Below are positions 25,944-34,568 of a DNA stretch of 64,000 nucleotides, one piece after another (positions within the stretch are counted from its first letter, which is position 1; every line of letters begins with the position of its first letter). This DNA is from Aliamphritea ceti (lineage in GTDB: Bacteria > Pseudomonadota > Gammaproteobacteria > Pseudomonadales > Balneatricaceae). The notes under the pieces are model-generated. The model ran no database searches. It saw only the letters and a program-made list of their open reading frames with translations, and was not told where the DNA came from. The DNA lies in contig NZ_AP025282.1 of the NCBI RefSeq assembly GCF_024347215.1, forward strand, positions 3,100,001 through 3,164,000, written 5' to 3'. A program made the translations under genes and the position numbers.

Positions 25944-26957
25944 TCAATCCCGCTTCGGTAATTCCAGCCCAAAATGCTGATAAGCATGATCAGTGACAAT
26001 CCGGCCACGGGGTGTTCGCATCATATAACCTTGCTGGATCAAATACGGCTCCAGCACGTCTTCAATGGTATCCCGCTCTTCACTGATTGCCGCTGCAAGG
26101 TTATCGACACCCACCGGGCCACCACCAAACTTTTCAATCATCGCCAGCAGTAACCGACGGTCCATATGATCGAAGCCACGGGCATCAACATTCAACATAT
26201 TTAGTGCCTGATCGGCCATCTCACGGGTAATTTCACCGTCACCCCGTACTTCAGCGTAATCCCTTGCCCGACGCAGCAGGCGGTTAGCAATTCGCGGAGT
26301 ACCCCTTGAGCGACGAGCCACCTCAATGGCACCTTCATGCTCAATAACACAACCCGACAAACGCGCAGAGCGTTCAACAATGCTGGTCAGATCTTCAATA
26401 TTGTAAAACTCAAGACGCTGAACAATACCAAAGCGGTCACGCAAAGGTGATGTCAGCAGCCCCGCCCTGGTAGTTGCCCCCACTAAGGTAAAAGGAGGTA
26501 ACTCAAGCTTAATCGAACGTGCTGCCGGGCCTTCACCGATCATGATATCCAGTTGATAATCTTCCATTGCCGGATAAAGCACTTCTTCGACTGAAGCACT
26601 CAGACGGTGAATTTCATCTATAAACAGCACATCGCCTGGCTCAAGGTTCGTTAGCATTGCAGCCAGATCACCAGCCTTCTCTAACACCGGACCGGACGTA
26701 GTTTTTATCTCACTGCCCATTTCACTGGCAATAATATTCGCCAGAGTGGTTTTACCTAGCCCGGGAGGGCCAAAAACCAAGGTATGATCCAGGGCCTCAC
26801 CACGCTTTTTAGCTGCGCTGATGAATATTTCCATCTGCTCACATACCACTGGCTGACCAACATAATCAGCCAGTGTTTTTGGGCGAATTGCCCTATCCTG
26901 CACTTCTTCCGCCGCCGGAACAGATACCGGCGATACAAAACGATCCGCTTCGATCAT
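25944..26957 (-). CDS. ruvB: Holliday junction branch migration helicase RuvB
   Basis: RuvB is the AAA+ motor driving branch migration with RuvA. The 337 residues contain Walker A FGPPGLGKTTLA (about 62-73), Walker B FIDEIHRL, sensor 1 GATTRAG and the arginine finger region SPLRDRFGI. The C-terminal winged helix contains YLIQQGYMMRTPRGR. Length matches E. coli RuvB (336). It starts 19 nt after the ruvA stop. Confidence 0.98.
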   Translation of the reverse strand: MIEADRFVSPVSVPAAEEVQDRAIRPKTLADYVGQPVVCEQMEIFISAAKKRGEALDHTLVFGPPGLGKTTLANIIASEMGSEIKTTSGPVLEKAGDLAAMLTNLEPGDVLFIDEIHRLSASVEEVLYPAMEDYQLDIMIGEGPAARSIKLELPPFTLVGATTRAGLLTSPLRDRFGIVQRLEFYNIEDLTSIVERSARLSGCVIEHEGAIEVARRSRGTPRIANRLLRRARDYAEVRGDGEITREMADQALNMLNVDARGFDHMDRRLLLAMIEKFGGGPVGVDNLAAAISEERDTIEDVLEPYLIQQGYMMRTPRGRIVTDHAYQHFGLELPKRD

Positions 26958-26976
26958 CAGTTAAACCCTATTTCAA

Positions 26977-27600
26977 TTATCCCTGCACCATACTTTTCAG
27001 TGCGGCACGGATCAAGGCTTCACTACTAGCCCCTGGCTCAAGACCTTTATCAGCAGCAGAAATGGCTTTACTTGCCTGAACCGGCTTATAACCAAGCGCT
27101 ACTAATGCACTTTCTGCTTCAGCACGATTATCTTCAACCGGTGTAGCTTCACCAAAGTCATCCGTAAGGGTGAAATCTGCAACATCATCCACCTGGAAGT
27201 CTTTGATCTTATCTTTCATCTCAATCAACAAACGTTCTGCTGTTTTTTTGCCTACACCCGGCAACCTGACCAGCGCAGCGGTATCTTCAAACTGCACACT
27301 CTGAACAAATTCAGACACGCTGATACCTGAAAGAATAGTCAACGCCAGCTTGGGACCTACACCGTTTACTTTGATCAGCGTACGAAATAATGAACGTTCC
27401 TGACGCTCATAGAAACCGTACAGCAGCTGCGCATCCTCACGGACAACCATGTGCGTAAAAAGTACGACGGTTTGACCGACTCCCGGCAAGCGATAAAAAG
27501 TGTTCATTGAAGCATCTACTTCATAACCAACACCATTTACATCCAGCACCAACTGCGGCGGAAACTTCTCAAGAACTTCACCTTTTAAACGACCAATCAC
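26977..27600 (-). CDS. ruvA: Holliday junction DNA-binding protein RuvA
   Basis: RuvA binds four-way junctions as a tetramer and loads RuvB. I place the start at GTG 27600, giving 207 residues beginning (M)IGRLKGEVLEKFPPQLVLDV, which aligns with E. coli MIGRLRG; GAAGGGA precedes it. A TTG 12 codons upstream is spurious. The two helix-hairpin-helix motifs are visible in LIKVNGVGPKLALTILSG and LVRLPGVGKKTAERLLIEM, and the RuvB-binding domain III is at the C terminus. Confidence 0.97.
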   Translation of the reverse strand: MIGRLKGEVLEKFPPQLVLDVNGVGYEVDASMNTFYRLPGVGQTVVLFTHMVVREDAQLLYGFYERQERSLFRTLIKVNGVGPKLALTILSGISVSEFVQSVQFEDTAALVRLPGVGKKTAERLLIEMKDKIKDFQVDDVADFTLTDDFGEATPVEDNRAEAESALVALGYKPVQASKAISAADKGLEPGASSEALIRAALKSMVQG

Positions 27601-27645
27601 GTATATATCCCTTCTCTTTTGCTGCTCTGCCAGCAACTGATAATC

Positions 27646-28356
27646 TTATCCGCGCTCTTTATCATCACGGCGCTCCAGCCTATGGCCCGCGACAATGAAT
27701 TCCGGCAGACAAATATCACCAAAAACCGCTGCCATACGAATAATAAAAATAATTGAAATTGATAACGCCACTAATACTACTGGATGCATGCTGCCATCCA
27801 ACCAGACATAAAGCACCGCCCCAATAATTGAGCAGGTGGCATATAACTCACCATGACGATGTAAAATCAGTGGTATCTGCCTGGTAAGAACATCCCGTAC
27901 CATTCCTCCGGCACAGCCTGTAACCATAGCCATCATTACAACGATAATTGCAGGCAATTCAAGACTGATTGCTTTCTGTGCACCCAGTACAGTAAACAAA
28001 GCCATACCCAAAGCATCTAAAATGATCAGAAGACGCCTCGGATAGCGCAAATAACGGCATACCCAAAAAGCCGCCACTGCTGAAATAACAGCCGTCCAGA
28101 TATAAGTATCATTCTGAATCCATAACAGGGGATGAATATCCAGGGTAAGGTCCCGTATAGTCCCACCACCCAGCGACGTTACCACTGCAAGGACCACAAC
28201 ACCCAGAATATCCATATGCTTGCCCTGTGCAGCTAAGGCACCCGTAATCGCAAAGACAGCAACGCCGAGCAGTTCAGTCACATACACAAATTCAGCCAGA
28301 GTGAAGAATATATTCATTTCAAAATCCGCCGCCCAGCCAAACTCGTTGTTTAACAT
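27646..28356 (-). CDS. TRIC-type trimeric intracellular cation channel family protein (YicG/UPF0126)
   Basis: This is a 236-residue membrane protein with about seven helices. GGGTIRDLTLDIHPLLWIQ and GCAGGMVRDVLTRQIPLIL are the twin glycine-rich motifs of this internally duplicated family, whose members are K+-selective channels structurally like TRIC. ATG 28356 overlaps the ruvC stop (ATGTTAA) and has GGGGGCG upstream; Met14 (28317) is an alternative start. Sitting between ruvC and ruvA interrupts the usual ruvCAB order; a link with recombination is not implied. Confidence 0.88.
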   Translation of the reverse strand: MLNNEFGWAADFEMNIFFTLAEFVYVTELLGVAVFAITGALAAQGKHMDILGVVVLAVVTSLGGGTIRDLTLDIHPLLWIQNDTYIWTAVISAVAAFWVCRYLRYPRRLLIILDALGMALFTVLGAQKAISLELPAIIVVMMAMVTGCAGGMVRDVLTRQIPLILHRHGELYATCSIIGAVLYVWLDGSMHPVVLVALSISIIFIIRMAAVFGDICLPEFIVAGHRLERRDDKERG

Positions 28357-28865
28357 AAACGCCCCCGACGACTGCCTTTAGCACCCGCCATTGCTATCAG
28401 ACTGGTACGGGTATGCGCGTGACATAAAGCAATTGCCAGGCCATCTGCAGCATCTTCCTGAGGCAGACCTGGCAATTTTAGAATCGACATCACCATATGC
28501 TGCACCTGAGACTTATCTGCCGAACCTTTACCAACCACGGCTTGTTTCACTTTTCTTGCCGCATATTCAGAAACAGGTAACCCCTGATTAGTTCCGGCAA
28601 CAATCGCAACCCCCCGCGCCTGCCCCAGCTTCAGCGCAGAATCAGCATTACGCGCCATAAATACCTGCTCAATTGCCATTTCCTGCGGGCAATAGTGCTC
28701 AATAATTTCGGTAACTCCGGCATATACTTGCTGTAAGCGTTCAGGTAATTCGTCGCCTTTAATACGAATACATCCACTGGCAACGTACTCGTTCTTACTG
28801 CCAACAGAATTAATAATACCGTAGCCGGTTATACGTGAACCCGGATCTATCCCTAAAATCAGCAT
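28350..28865 (-). CDS. ruvC: Holliday junction resolvase RuvC
   Basis: RuvC is a dimeric RNase H-fold endonuclease that cleaves junctions. The catalytic acids Asp7 (GIDPGSRITGYG), Glu66 (AIEQVFM), Asp138 and Asp141 (EDAADGLA) are all at the E. coli positions. 171 residues, normal length. It is preceded by 107 nt after the yebC terminator, enough for its own promoter, and is followed by the channel gene, ruvA and ruvB. Confidence 0.98.
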   Translation of the reverse strand: MLILGIDPGSRITGYGIINSVGSKNEYVASGCIRIKGDELPERLQQVYAGVTEIIEHYCPQEMAIEQVFMARNADSALKLGQARGVAIVAGTNQGLPVSEYAARKVKQAVVGKGSADKSQVQHMVMSILKLPGLPQEDAADGLAIALCHAHTRTSLIAMAGAKGSRRGRLC

Positions 28866-28970
28866 TTACTTGCTATATGCCTCTGATATACACATTAAAA
28901 TCAACCACAATACACTGTATCTTTATACATACTATCATTGCTAAAGCTATGCTTCTACGTGCAAACAGAT

Positions 28971-29000
28971 ATAAAAAAACCGAGACACAAAGCTCGGTTT
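28971..29000 (-). terminator. Rho-independent terminator after yebC
   Basis: On the minus strand AACCGAG and CTCGGTT pair (7 bp, 8-nt loop) and are followed by TTTTTATA. It divides aspS-yebC from the ruvC transcription unit. Confidence 0.8.
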
Positions 29001-29020
29001 AACATTCACTGCAACAATAT

Positions 29021-29761
29021 TTACTCAACCAGAGACTCAGCCGGTATAACCGCATTATGGTAGACATTTTGCGTATCATCGAGATCCTCAAGCACATCCA
29101 GTAATCGCAACAGCTTGCGCCCTGCCTCTACATCTAGCTCAACACTGGTAGCCGGAATCATAGCAACTTCTGCAAACTCCGCTTCCAGACCCGCAGACAG
29201 TAAAGCATCCTTAACCAGCATAAAATCAGCAGCTACAGTTAACACTTCTGCTGAACCATCATCATGACTGACTACGTCTTCAGCACCTGCTTCCAGCGCG
29301 ACATCAATCAACTGCTCCTCATCAACAGCGTCACCAAAGCTAAACTGACCTTTTTTCTCAAAAAGATATACCACAGAGCCACTGGTTCCGAGATTCCCGC
29401 CCGCTTTATTAAACGCAGCTCTTACCTGAGATACCGTCCGGTTAACATTATCTGTCATGGTTTCCACCAAAACAGCAACACCACCAGGCGCATAACCCTC
29501 GTAGGTCAGTTCACTATAGTTTTCATGCTCACCACCACCAGCACCACGAAGAATAGCCTTATCGACAGTGTCACGCTTCATATTCGCAGAAAGCGACTTA
29601 TCTACTGCTGTACGCAGACGCGGATTATCGTCCGGATTCGCGCCACCTTCTTTGGCAGCAACAACCAGTTCACGAATAAGCTTGGTGAAGATCTTACCCC
29701 GCTTAGCGTCCTGAGCCGCCTTACGGTGCTTGATATTGGCCCATTTAGAATGACCAGCCAT
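29021..29761 (-). CDS. yebC: YebC/PmpR family translation/regulatory protein
   Basis: This conserved 246-residue protein was long annotated as a transcriptional regulator; recent work on the family points to relief of ribosome pausing. MAGHSKWANIKHRKAAQDAKRGKIF is the invariant N terminus, and GGVAVLVETMTDNVNRTVSQVR and GTSGSVVYLFEKKG follow. A strong AGGAGGT lies 6 nt before ATG 29761. It lies 75 nt after aspS on the same strand, in the usual order aspS-yebC-ruvC. Confidence 0.95.
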   Translation of the reverse strand: MAGHSKWANIKHRKAAQDAKRGKIFTKLIRELVVAAKEGGANPDDNPRLRTAVDKSLSANMKRDTVDKAILRGAGGGEHENYSELTYEGYAPGGVAVLVETMTDNVNRTVSQVRAAFNKAGGNLGTSGSVVYLFEKKGQFSFGDAVDEEQLIDVALEAGAEDVVSHDDGSAEVLTVAADFMLVKDALLSAGLEAEFAEVAMIPATSVELDVEAGRKLLRLLDVLEDLDDTQNVYHNAVIPAESLVE

Positions 29762-29836
29762 AGCGGACCTCCTTTTGGTACCTGAGAAACATAAAGATTC
29801 ACCGCCGGAAGAAACCGGCGGTGAAGAAGGGTTAGC

Positions 29837-31603
29837 TTACGCCTCTTTCTGACGCAGCTTGATGTGCAGTTCGCGCAGTTGCGCAGCACTTACCTGACCA
29901 GGCGCTTCAGTCAGCGGACAGGAAGCACTCTGGGTTTTAGGGAAGGCAATAACTTCACGGATAGAGTCTGTACCTGTCATCAACATGATCAGACGATCCA
30001 GACCAAATGCCAGACCACCGTGCGGTGGCGCACCGTATTTCAGAGCATTCAGCAGGAAGCCAAACTTATCTTCTGCTTCTTCATCAGAAATCCCCAGCAC
30101 TTCCAGAACAGTTGACTGCATTTCCTGATCGTGGATACGGATCGAACCACCACCCAACTCACAACCATTCAGAACCATATCGTAAGCGCGGGACAGAGCC
30201 GTCAGCGGATTAGCTTTCAGCTCTTCTGCTGTGCAGCTTGGCGCAGTGAACGGATGATGCAACGCTGTCAGACCACCTTCGGATGTTTCTTCAAACATCG
30301 GGAAGTCAACAACCCACAGCGGCGCCCACTCACGTTCGCTCATATTCAGGTCTTCACCGACCTTAATACGCAGCGCACCCAGCGCTTCGCTTACGACTTT
30401 CTCTTTATCAGCACCGAAGAATACGATATCACCATTCTGAGCGCCCAGACGTTCCATGATCTTCATGGCAACTTCAGCACCCAGGAACTTAACGATTGGA
30501 GACTGCAGACCTTCTACGCCTTTCTCCAGCTCGTTAACTTTAATCCACGCCAAACCTTTAGCACCGTAGATGCTGACAAATTTAGTGTATTCATCAATGT
30601 TCTTACGGGTCAGCTGAGCACCACCAGGTACTTTCAGCGCCGCTACACGACCTTTAGGGTCTTTAGCAGGGCCGGCAAAGACTTTGAATTCAATCTCAGC
30701 CATCAGATCAGCAACATCAACCAGTTCCATCGGGAAGCGTAGATCAGGCTTATCAGAGCCGTATTTCTGCATCGCCTCAGAGTATGGCATACGTGGGAAT
30801 TCGCCCAGGTCGATACCTTTCAGCTCCAGGAACAACTTGCGAATCATGGCCTCAGTCATACCCATGATTCCTTCTTCATCCATAAAGGATGTTTCGATAT
30901 CAATCTGGGTAAATTCTGGCTGACGATCTGCACGCAGGTCTTCGTCACGGAAGCAGCGGGCAATCTGATAATAACGATCAAAGCCGGAAACCATTAGCAG
31001 CTGTTTGAACAACTGAGGAGACTGTGGCAATGCGAAAAACTGACCTTCGTGAACACGGCTTGGCACCAGATAGTCACGTGCACCTTCCGGCGTTGCACGG
31101 TTCAGAATCGGTGTTTCGATGTCCAGGAAGCCATTGTCATCCATATAGTTACGGATAGCATTGGTTACTTTAGAACGGAAACGCAACTTGTCCTGCATTT
31201 CAGTACGGCGTAAATCGATGTAACGATGACGCAAACGCACGTCTTCACCTACCTGCTGATGCTCATCCAACTGGAACGGAGGCGTTTCAGACTTGTTCAG
31301 GATAACCAGCTCTTTGCCCAGCACTTCGATTTCGCCGGTAGCCATATCGGCGTTAGTTGTGCCTTCCGGACGCGCACGAACAGTACCACGCACTTCGATT
31401 ACATATTCATTACGCACACTGTCAGCCAGGGCAAAGCTTTCTTCACGGTCCGGATCGAATACGACCTGTGTAACACCTTCGCGGTCACGAACATCCAGGA
31501 AGATAACACCACCGTGGTCACGACGACGATGTACCCAGCCGTTCAGGACGATGTCTTCGCCGATATGAGTTGTATTTAGTTCGCCGCAATAATGGCTGCG
31601 CAT
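29837..31603 (-). CDS. aspS: Aspartyl-tRNA synthetase
   Basis: This is a class IIb synthetase of 588 residues. The N-terminal OB-fold anticodon-binding domain starts MRSHYCGELN and includes WVHRRRDHGGVIFLDVRDREG. Class II motif 2 is RCFRDEDLRADRQPEFTQID and motif 3 is GLAFGLDRLIMLM near the C terminus. The bacterial GAD insertion domain is present (about residues 285-420). Length and motifs match the bacterial type; whether it is discriminating cannot be told by eye. An FmdB-type zinc ribbon gene lies just upstream. Confidence 0.98.
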   Translation of the reverse strand: MRSHYCGELNTTHIGEDIVLNGWVHRRRDHGGVIFLDVRDREGVTQVVFDPDREESFALADSVRNEYVIEVRGTVRARPEGTTNADMATGEIEVLGKELVILNKSETPPFQLDEHQQVGEDVRLRHRYIDLRRTEMQDKLRFRSKVTNAIRNYMDDNGFLDIETPILNRATPEGARDYLVPSRVHEGQFFALPQSPQLFKQLLMVSGFDRYYQIARCFRDEDLRADRQPEFTQIDIETSFMDEEGIMGMTEAMIRKLFLELKGIDLGEFPRMPYSEAMQKYGSDKPDLRFPMELVDVADLMAEIEFKVFAGPAKDPKGRVAALKVPGGAQLTRKNIDEYTKFVSIYGAKGLAWIKVNELEKGVEGLQSPIVKFLGAEVAMKIMERLGAQNGDIVFFGADKEKVVSEALGALRIKVGEDLNMSEREWAPLWVVDFPMFEETSEGGLTALHHPFTAPSCTAEELKANPLTALSRAYDMVLNGCELGGGSIRIHDQEMQSTVLEVLGISDEEAEDKFGFLLNALKYGAPPHGGLAFGLDRLIMLMTGTDSIREVIAFPKTQSASCPLTEAPGQVSAAQLRELHIKLRQKEA

Positions 31604-31703
31604 AATTACCAGTTCCTGTTATTTATCAGTTGCTCACTCACAGCCGCCTATTCCGGGCAACTGCTGAATATTTCTGATTGCCAATGCAATCAGTTGTCAG
31701 GTA

Positions 31704-31934
31704 TCAGCTACCTGCTCCAGAGGAATTATCCCCCGCTATGTTTTTCTTCTTACCAGTTTTAAAGTCAGTTTCGTACCAACCACTGCCTGATAGTCGAAAG
31801 CCCGGTGCAGAAACCTTCTTTTCAACATTTTCAGCGTTACAGGCCAGACAGGCCGGGGCTGGCGCATCTGATTTCATAACTAACTTTTCAAATTCATGGC
31901 CGCATTCACGGCAGGCAAAATCAAAAATAGGCAT
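31704..31934 (-). CDS. FmdB family zinc ribbon protein
   Basis: This 76-residue protein has an N-terminal zinc ribbon with two CxxC pairs (Cys8/Cys11 in ACRECGHEFEKL and Cys29/Cys32 in ACLACNAE), then a basic tail ending in a Gly/Ser stretch. The family is widespread and its function is not settled. Location directly upstream of aspS on the same strand is a common arrangement in gammaproteobacteria and supports the call. Confidence 0.85.
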   Translation of the reverse strand: MPIFDFACRECGHEFEKLVMKSDAPAPACLACNAENVEKKVSAPGFRLSGSGWYETDFKTGKKKNIAGDNSSGAGS

Positions 31935-32103
31935 AGATCAAATCACTTACTCAAGCTTATTCAAGCACACAGAGCCAATTAAAAAGACGCAAATTATACC
32001 TGAATTTCCCTGAGCTAACAGGGCCTGGAACGGAAATATCCCTTCCCTGATAAATGCAGCCGCAATAAAAGACTTTCATTCCCACAGCCAGCTAATTAGA
32101 CAG

Positions 32104-32643
32104 TTATACTGCCACCTCAAGTCCGGGCCAGATGCTTAACCAGTTCTTCTGCGTTAGGCGCTGTAAAAACACATTATAATCGCGGACAGGGTTATGATTA
32201 ACTTTGCCGGAAAACTGCAAATCAAGTGAAAAACAATGCTGTATCGACAGCATATTCTGCGCATTCAGAGAAACTCCTAGAGCGGTTTGCTTCTCAGGCC
32301 AATAACTCATCGCATCCAGTGAATTACCATAAGGCAAATCACCATTGCGTATATGCATTCTCGCCTGATTCTTTACAGACCAGGGCAGATCAGGGCAAAT
32401 TGCAGATAACTGCCGTTCCAGCATCAGATCCCTTTCCTCTGATGTATCGCTACTACAAAAATAAATCACATCAATATCGCTCAACGGTGTAGTGACTTTA
32501 AATACGTGATCCCAGACTCTGTTGCGTACAAAACCCGCGGCAATCAACCAGCCTGGCAGCTCTAGCGACCTTACCGCAGATAAAGCCTGCATTCGCAGCG
32601 CATCCGTGTGAATTAATTCAATAATACAAGCCCGGAAACTCAT
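32104..32643 (-). CDS. Nucleotidyltransferase family protein (DUF925-like)
   Basis: This 179-residue protein resembles the uncharacterised nucleotidyltransferase family that includes YitL-neighbour proteins of Pfam Nuc-transf type. It contains GWLIAAGFVRNRVWDHVF near residue 31-48 and TPLSDIDVIYFC (about 51-62), where the two Asp of DID would be the metal ligands of a polymerase-beta-like fold. LPYGNSLDAMSYWPEK is a second conserved-looking segment. The acceptor is unknown. It starts 15 nt after the GGDEF gene, probably in one operon. Confidence 0.75.
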   Translation of the reverse strand: MSFRACIIELIHTDALRMQALSAVRSLELPGWLIAAGFVRNRVWDHVFKVTTPLSDIDVIYFCSSDTSEERDLMLERQLSAICPDLPWSVKNQARMHIRNGDLPYGNSLDAMSYWPEKQTALGVSLNAQNMLSIQHCFSLDLQFSGKVNHNPVRDYNVFLQRLTQKNWLSIWPGLEVAV

Positions 32644-32658
32644 TCCCTCACCTAACTT

Positions 32659-33522
32659 CTAGACCAATAAAGCACTATTCCTTCCTACCTCTTTACACTT
32701 ATAAAGCGCCAAATCCACTCGCTTCAGGAGGCTTTCCCGGCACTCTCCCGGTAAAAAAACCGTTGCACCAATACTGACCGTCAATATCTGCTGATGAATA
32801 ATACTGGCTGCTGCGATCTCAGTCCGTAGCTGCTCCACAAATCGCTTATATTCACCTGAATCAACAAGCTGACAGATTAGCGCATACTCCTCTCCGCCTA
32901 CCCGGTAAACCCGACAATCGCTACCGCAGATACGACCGATCTCAGCAGCAATATTCTGAAGCGCCAAATCCCCAACATCATGACCATAATTATCATTCAC
33001 ATTCTTAAAGTGATCGATATCCAAGATCATCAAACCCCAAAGCTGCATTGCAGAAGAAGCAAGAATATCAGCCAAGTCTGCTTCAAATTTTCGGCGATTA
33101 TAAAGCCCCGTCAAAACATCCGTATTGGAAATGCGCTCTAGTTCTTTTTCGGCTGCGGTATCAACAACCACTCCTGTAAACCCTTTTATAACCCCCTCAA
33201 TACAAAGCGGCTCATAAATTGCGTGATAATAATGGGAATCACCATCTTTCTTTATAAAATGGGAATCATATCGAACCGCCTCCCCAGCCAAAACTTTATG
33301 GTAATGAACCAGATTGGCCTCAAACGCCTCCCGACCAATAACATCAGCAATGCTTAACCCAATTGCGTCCGACTGAGAAATACTGTGAGTTTTAGAGAAA
33401 AAAGAATTGATATATGTATAACAAAGCTGACGATCTACCGCATAAAATAATACCGGAACAGACTCAGCTAATTGCTTAAAAACAAGGGAATTACAATCTG
33501 ACTCAACTTTACGGGAAACCAT
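32659..33522 (-). CDS. PAS-GGDEF diguanylate cyclase
   Basis: This is a 287-residue cytosolic signalling protein. An N-terminal PAS domain (about residues 12-125, VPVLFYAVDRQLCYTYIN) precedes a GGDEF domain starting DVLTGLYNRRKFEADL (about 135). ILDIDHFKNVNDNYGHDVGD holds the metal-binding Asp. The signature is GGEEY, an active-type variant. The RxxD product-inhibition site five residues before it is not present (GSDC occupies that place), so feedback inhibition is unlikely. No EAL domain, no membrane segment. The PAS ligand is unknown. Confidence 0.9.
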   Translation of the reverse strand: MVSRKVESDCNSLVFKQLAESVPVLFYAVDRQLCYTYINSFFSKTHSISQSDAIGLSIADVIGREAFEANLVHYHKVLAGEAVRYDSHFIKKDGDSHYYHAIYEPLCIEGVIKGFTGVVVDTAAEKELERISNTDVLTGLYNRRKFEADLADILASSAMQLWGLMILDIDHFKNVNDNYGHDVGDLALQNIAAEIGRICGSDCRVYRVGGEEYALICQLVDSGEYKRFVEQLRTEIAAASIIHQQILTVSIGATVFLPGECRESLLKRVDLALYKCKEVGRNSALLV

Positions 33523-33637
33523 ATTACGCCTTACACAAAGGATACTTCAGAACCCTTAAGCGACACCTGCTACCGTCGCACACAAATCACATCTAACAGC
33601 GCTTCCCTAAACACAAGCTGAACAACCCGCCAAAAAT

Positions 33638-33668
33638 GCAAAAAGGCAGCCGTAGCTGCCTTTTTTAT
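33638..33668 (-). terminator. Rho-independent terminator after sucD
   Basis: GGCAGC and GCTGCC pair around a 4-nt loop, flanked by an A-run and a T-run. It ends sucCD on minus and could work on either strand. Confidence 0.85.
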
Positions 33669-33690
33669 AATGCCGTAACAATCTGGAATA

Positions 33691-34566
33691 TTATTTCCAG
33701 CCAGTCACTTCACGCAGACCATCTGCGATTTGCGCCAGAGAACGAACAGTCTTAACGCCAGCAGCTTCCAGAGCAGCAAACTTCTCATCAGCAGTACCTT
33801 TACCGCCAGAGATGATCGCGCCTGCATGACCCATACGCTTACCCGCTGGTGCAGTAACACCGGCAATGTAAGACACAACAGGCTTAGTAACGTTTGCTTT
33901 AATATAAGCAGCCGCTTCTTCTTCTGCAGAGCCACCGATCTCACCGATCATTACAATCGCTTCAGTCTGCGGATCATTCTGGAACATTTCCAGAATATCG
34001 ATAAAGTTAGAACCTGGGATCGGGTCACCACCGATACCAACACAGGTAGACTGACCGAAACCAGCATCTGTAGTCTGTTTAACCGCTTCATACGTAAGAG
34101 TACCTGAACGGGAAACGATACCAACCTTACCTGGCAGGTGAATATGACCAGGCATGATACCAATCTTACACTCACCCGGAGTGATAACACCCGGACAGTT
34201 AGGACCGATCAGACGTACATTCAGCTCATCGCACTTCACTTTACATTCCAGCATATCCATAACCGGGATGTGCTCAGTGATACATACAATCAGCTCGATA
34301 CCTGCATTCGCCGCTTCCAGGATAGAATCTTTACAGAATGGCGCTGGCACGTAGATAACAGATGCAGTCGCACCGGTTTCAGCAACAGCTTCAGATACAG
34401 TATTGAAAACTGGCAGACCCAGGTGCTCAGAACCACCCTTGCCTGGCGTTACACCGCCAACCATTTGAGTCCCGTAAGCAATTGCCTGTTCAGAATGAAA
34501 GGTACCCTGGCCACCGGTGAAACCCTGACAGATCACCTTAGTATCTTTGTTAATTAAAACTGCCAT
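33691..34566 (-). CDS. sucD: Succinyl-CoA synthetase subunit alpha
   Basis: SucD carries the CoA site and the phosphohistidine of succinyl-CoA synthetase. The 291 residues begin AVLINKDTKVICQGFTGGQG. The Rossmann CoA-binding part is N-terminal, VGIGGDPIPGSNFID follows, and the active-site His is in GHAGAIISGGKGTADEK. It starts 2 nt after the sucC stop, so the two subunits are co-translated. Confidence 0.98.
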   Translation of the reverse strand: MAVLINKDTKVICQGFTGGQGTFHSEQAIAYGTQMVGGVTPGKGGSEHLGLPVFNTVSEAVAETGATASVIYVPAPFCKDSILEAANAGIELIVCITEHIPVMDMLECKVKCDELNVRLIGPNCPGVITPGECKIGIMPGHIHLPGKVGIVSRSGTLTYEAVKQTTDAGFGQSTCVGIGGDPIPGSNFIDILEMFQNDPQTEAIVMIGEIGGSAEEEAAAYIKANVTKPVVSYIAGVTAPAGKRMGHAGAIISGGKGTADEKFAALEAAGVKTVRSLAQIADGLREVTGWK

Positions 34567-34568
34567 GA

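Noticed and set aside
30131..30742. 203-codon plus-strand frame opposite aspS
   Set aside because: Antisense shadow caused by codon bias of aspS, which has full class II motifs.
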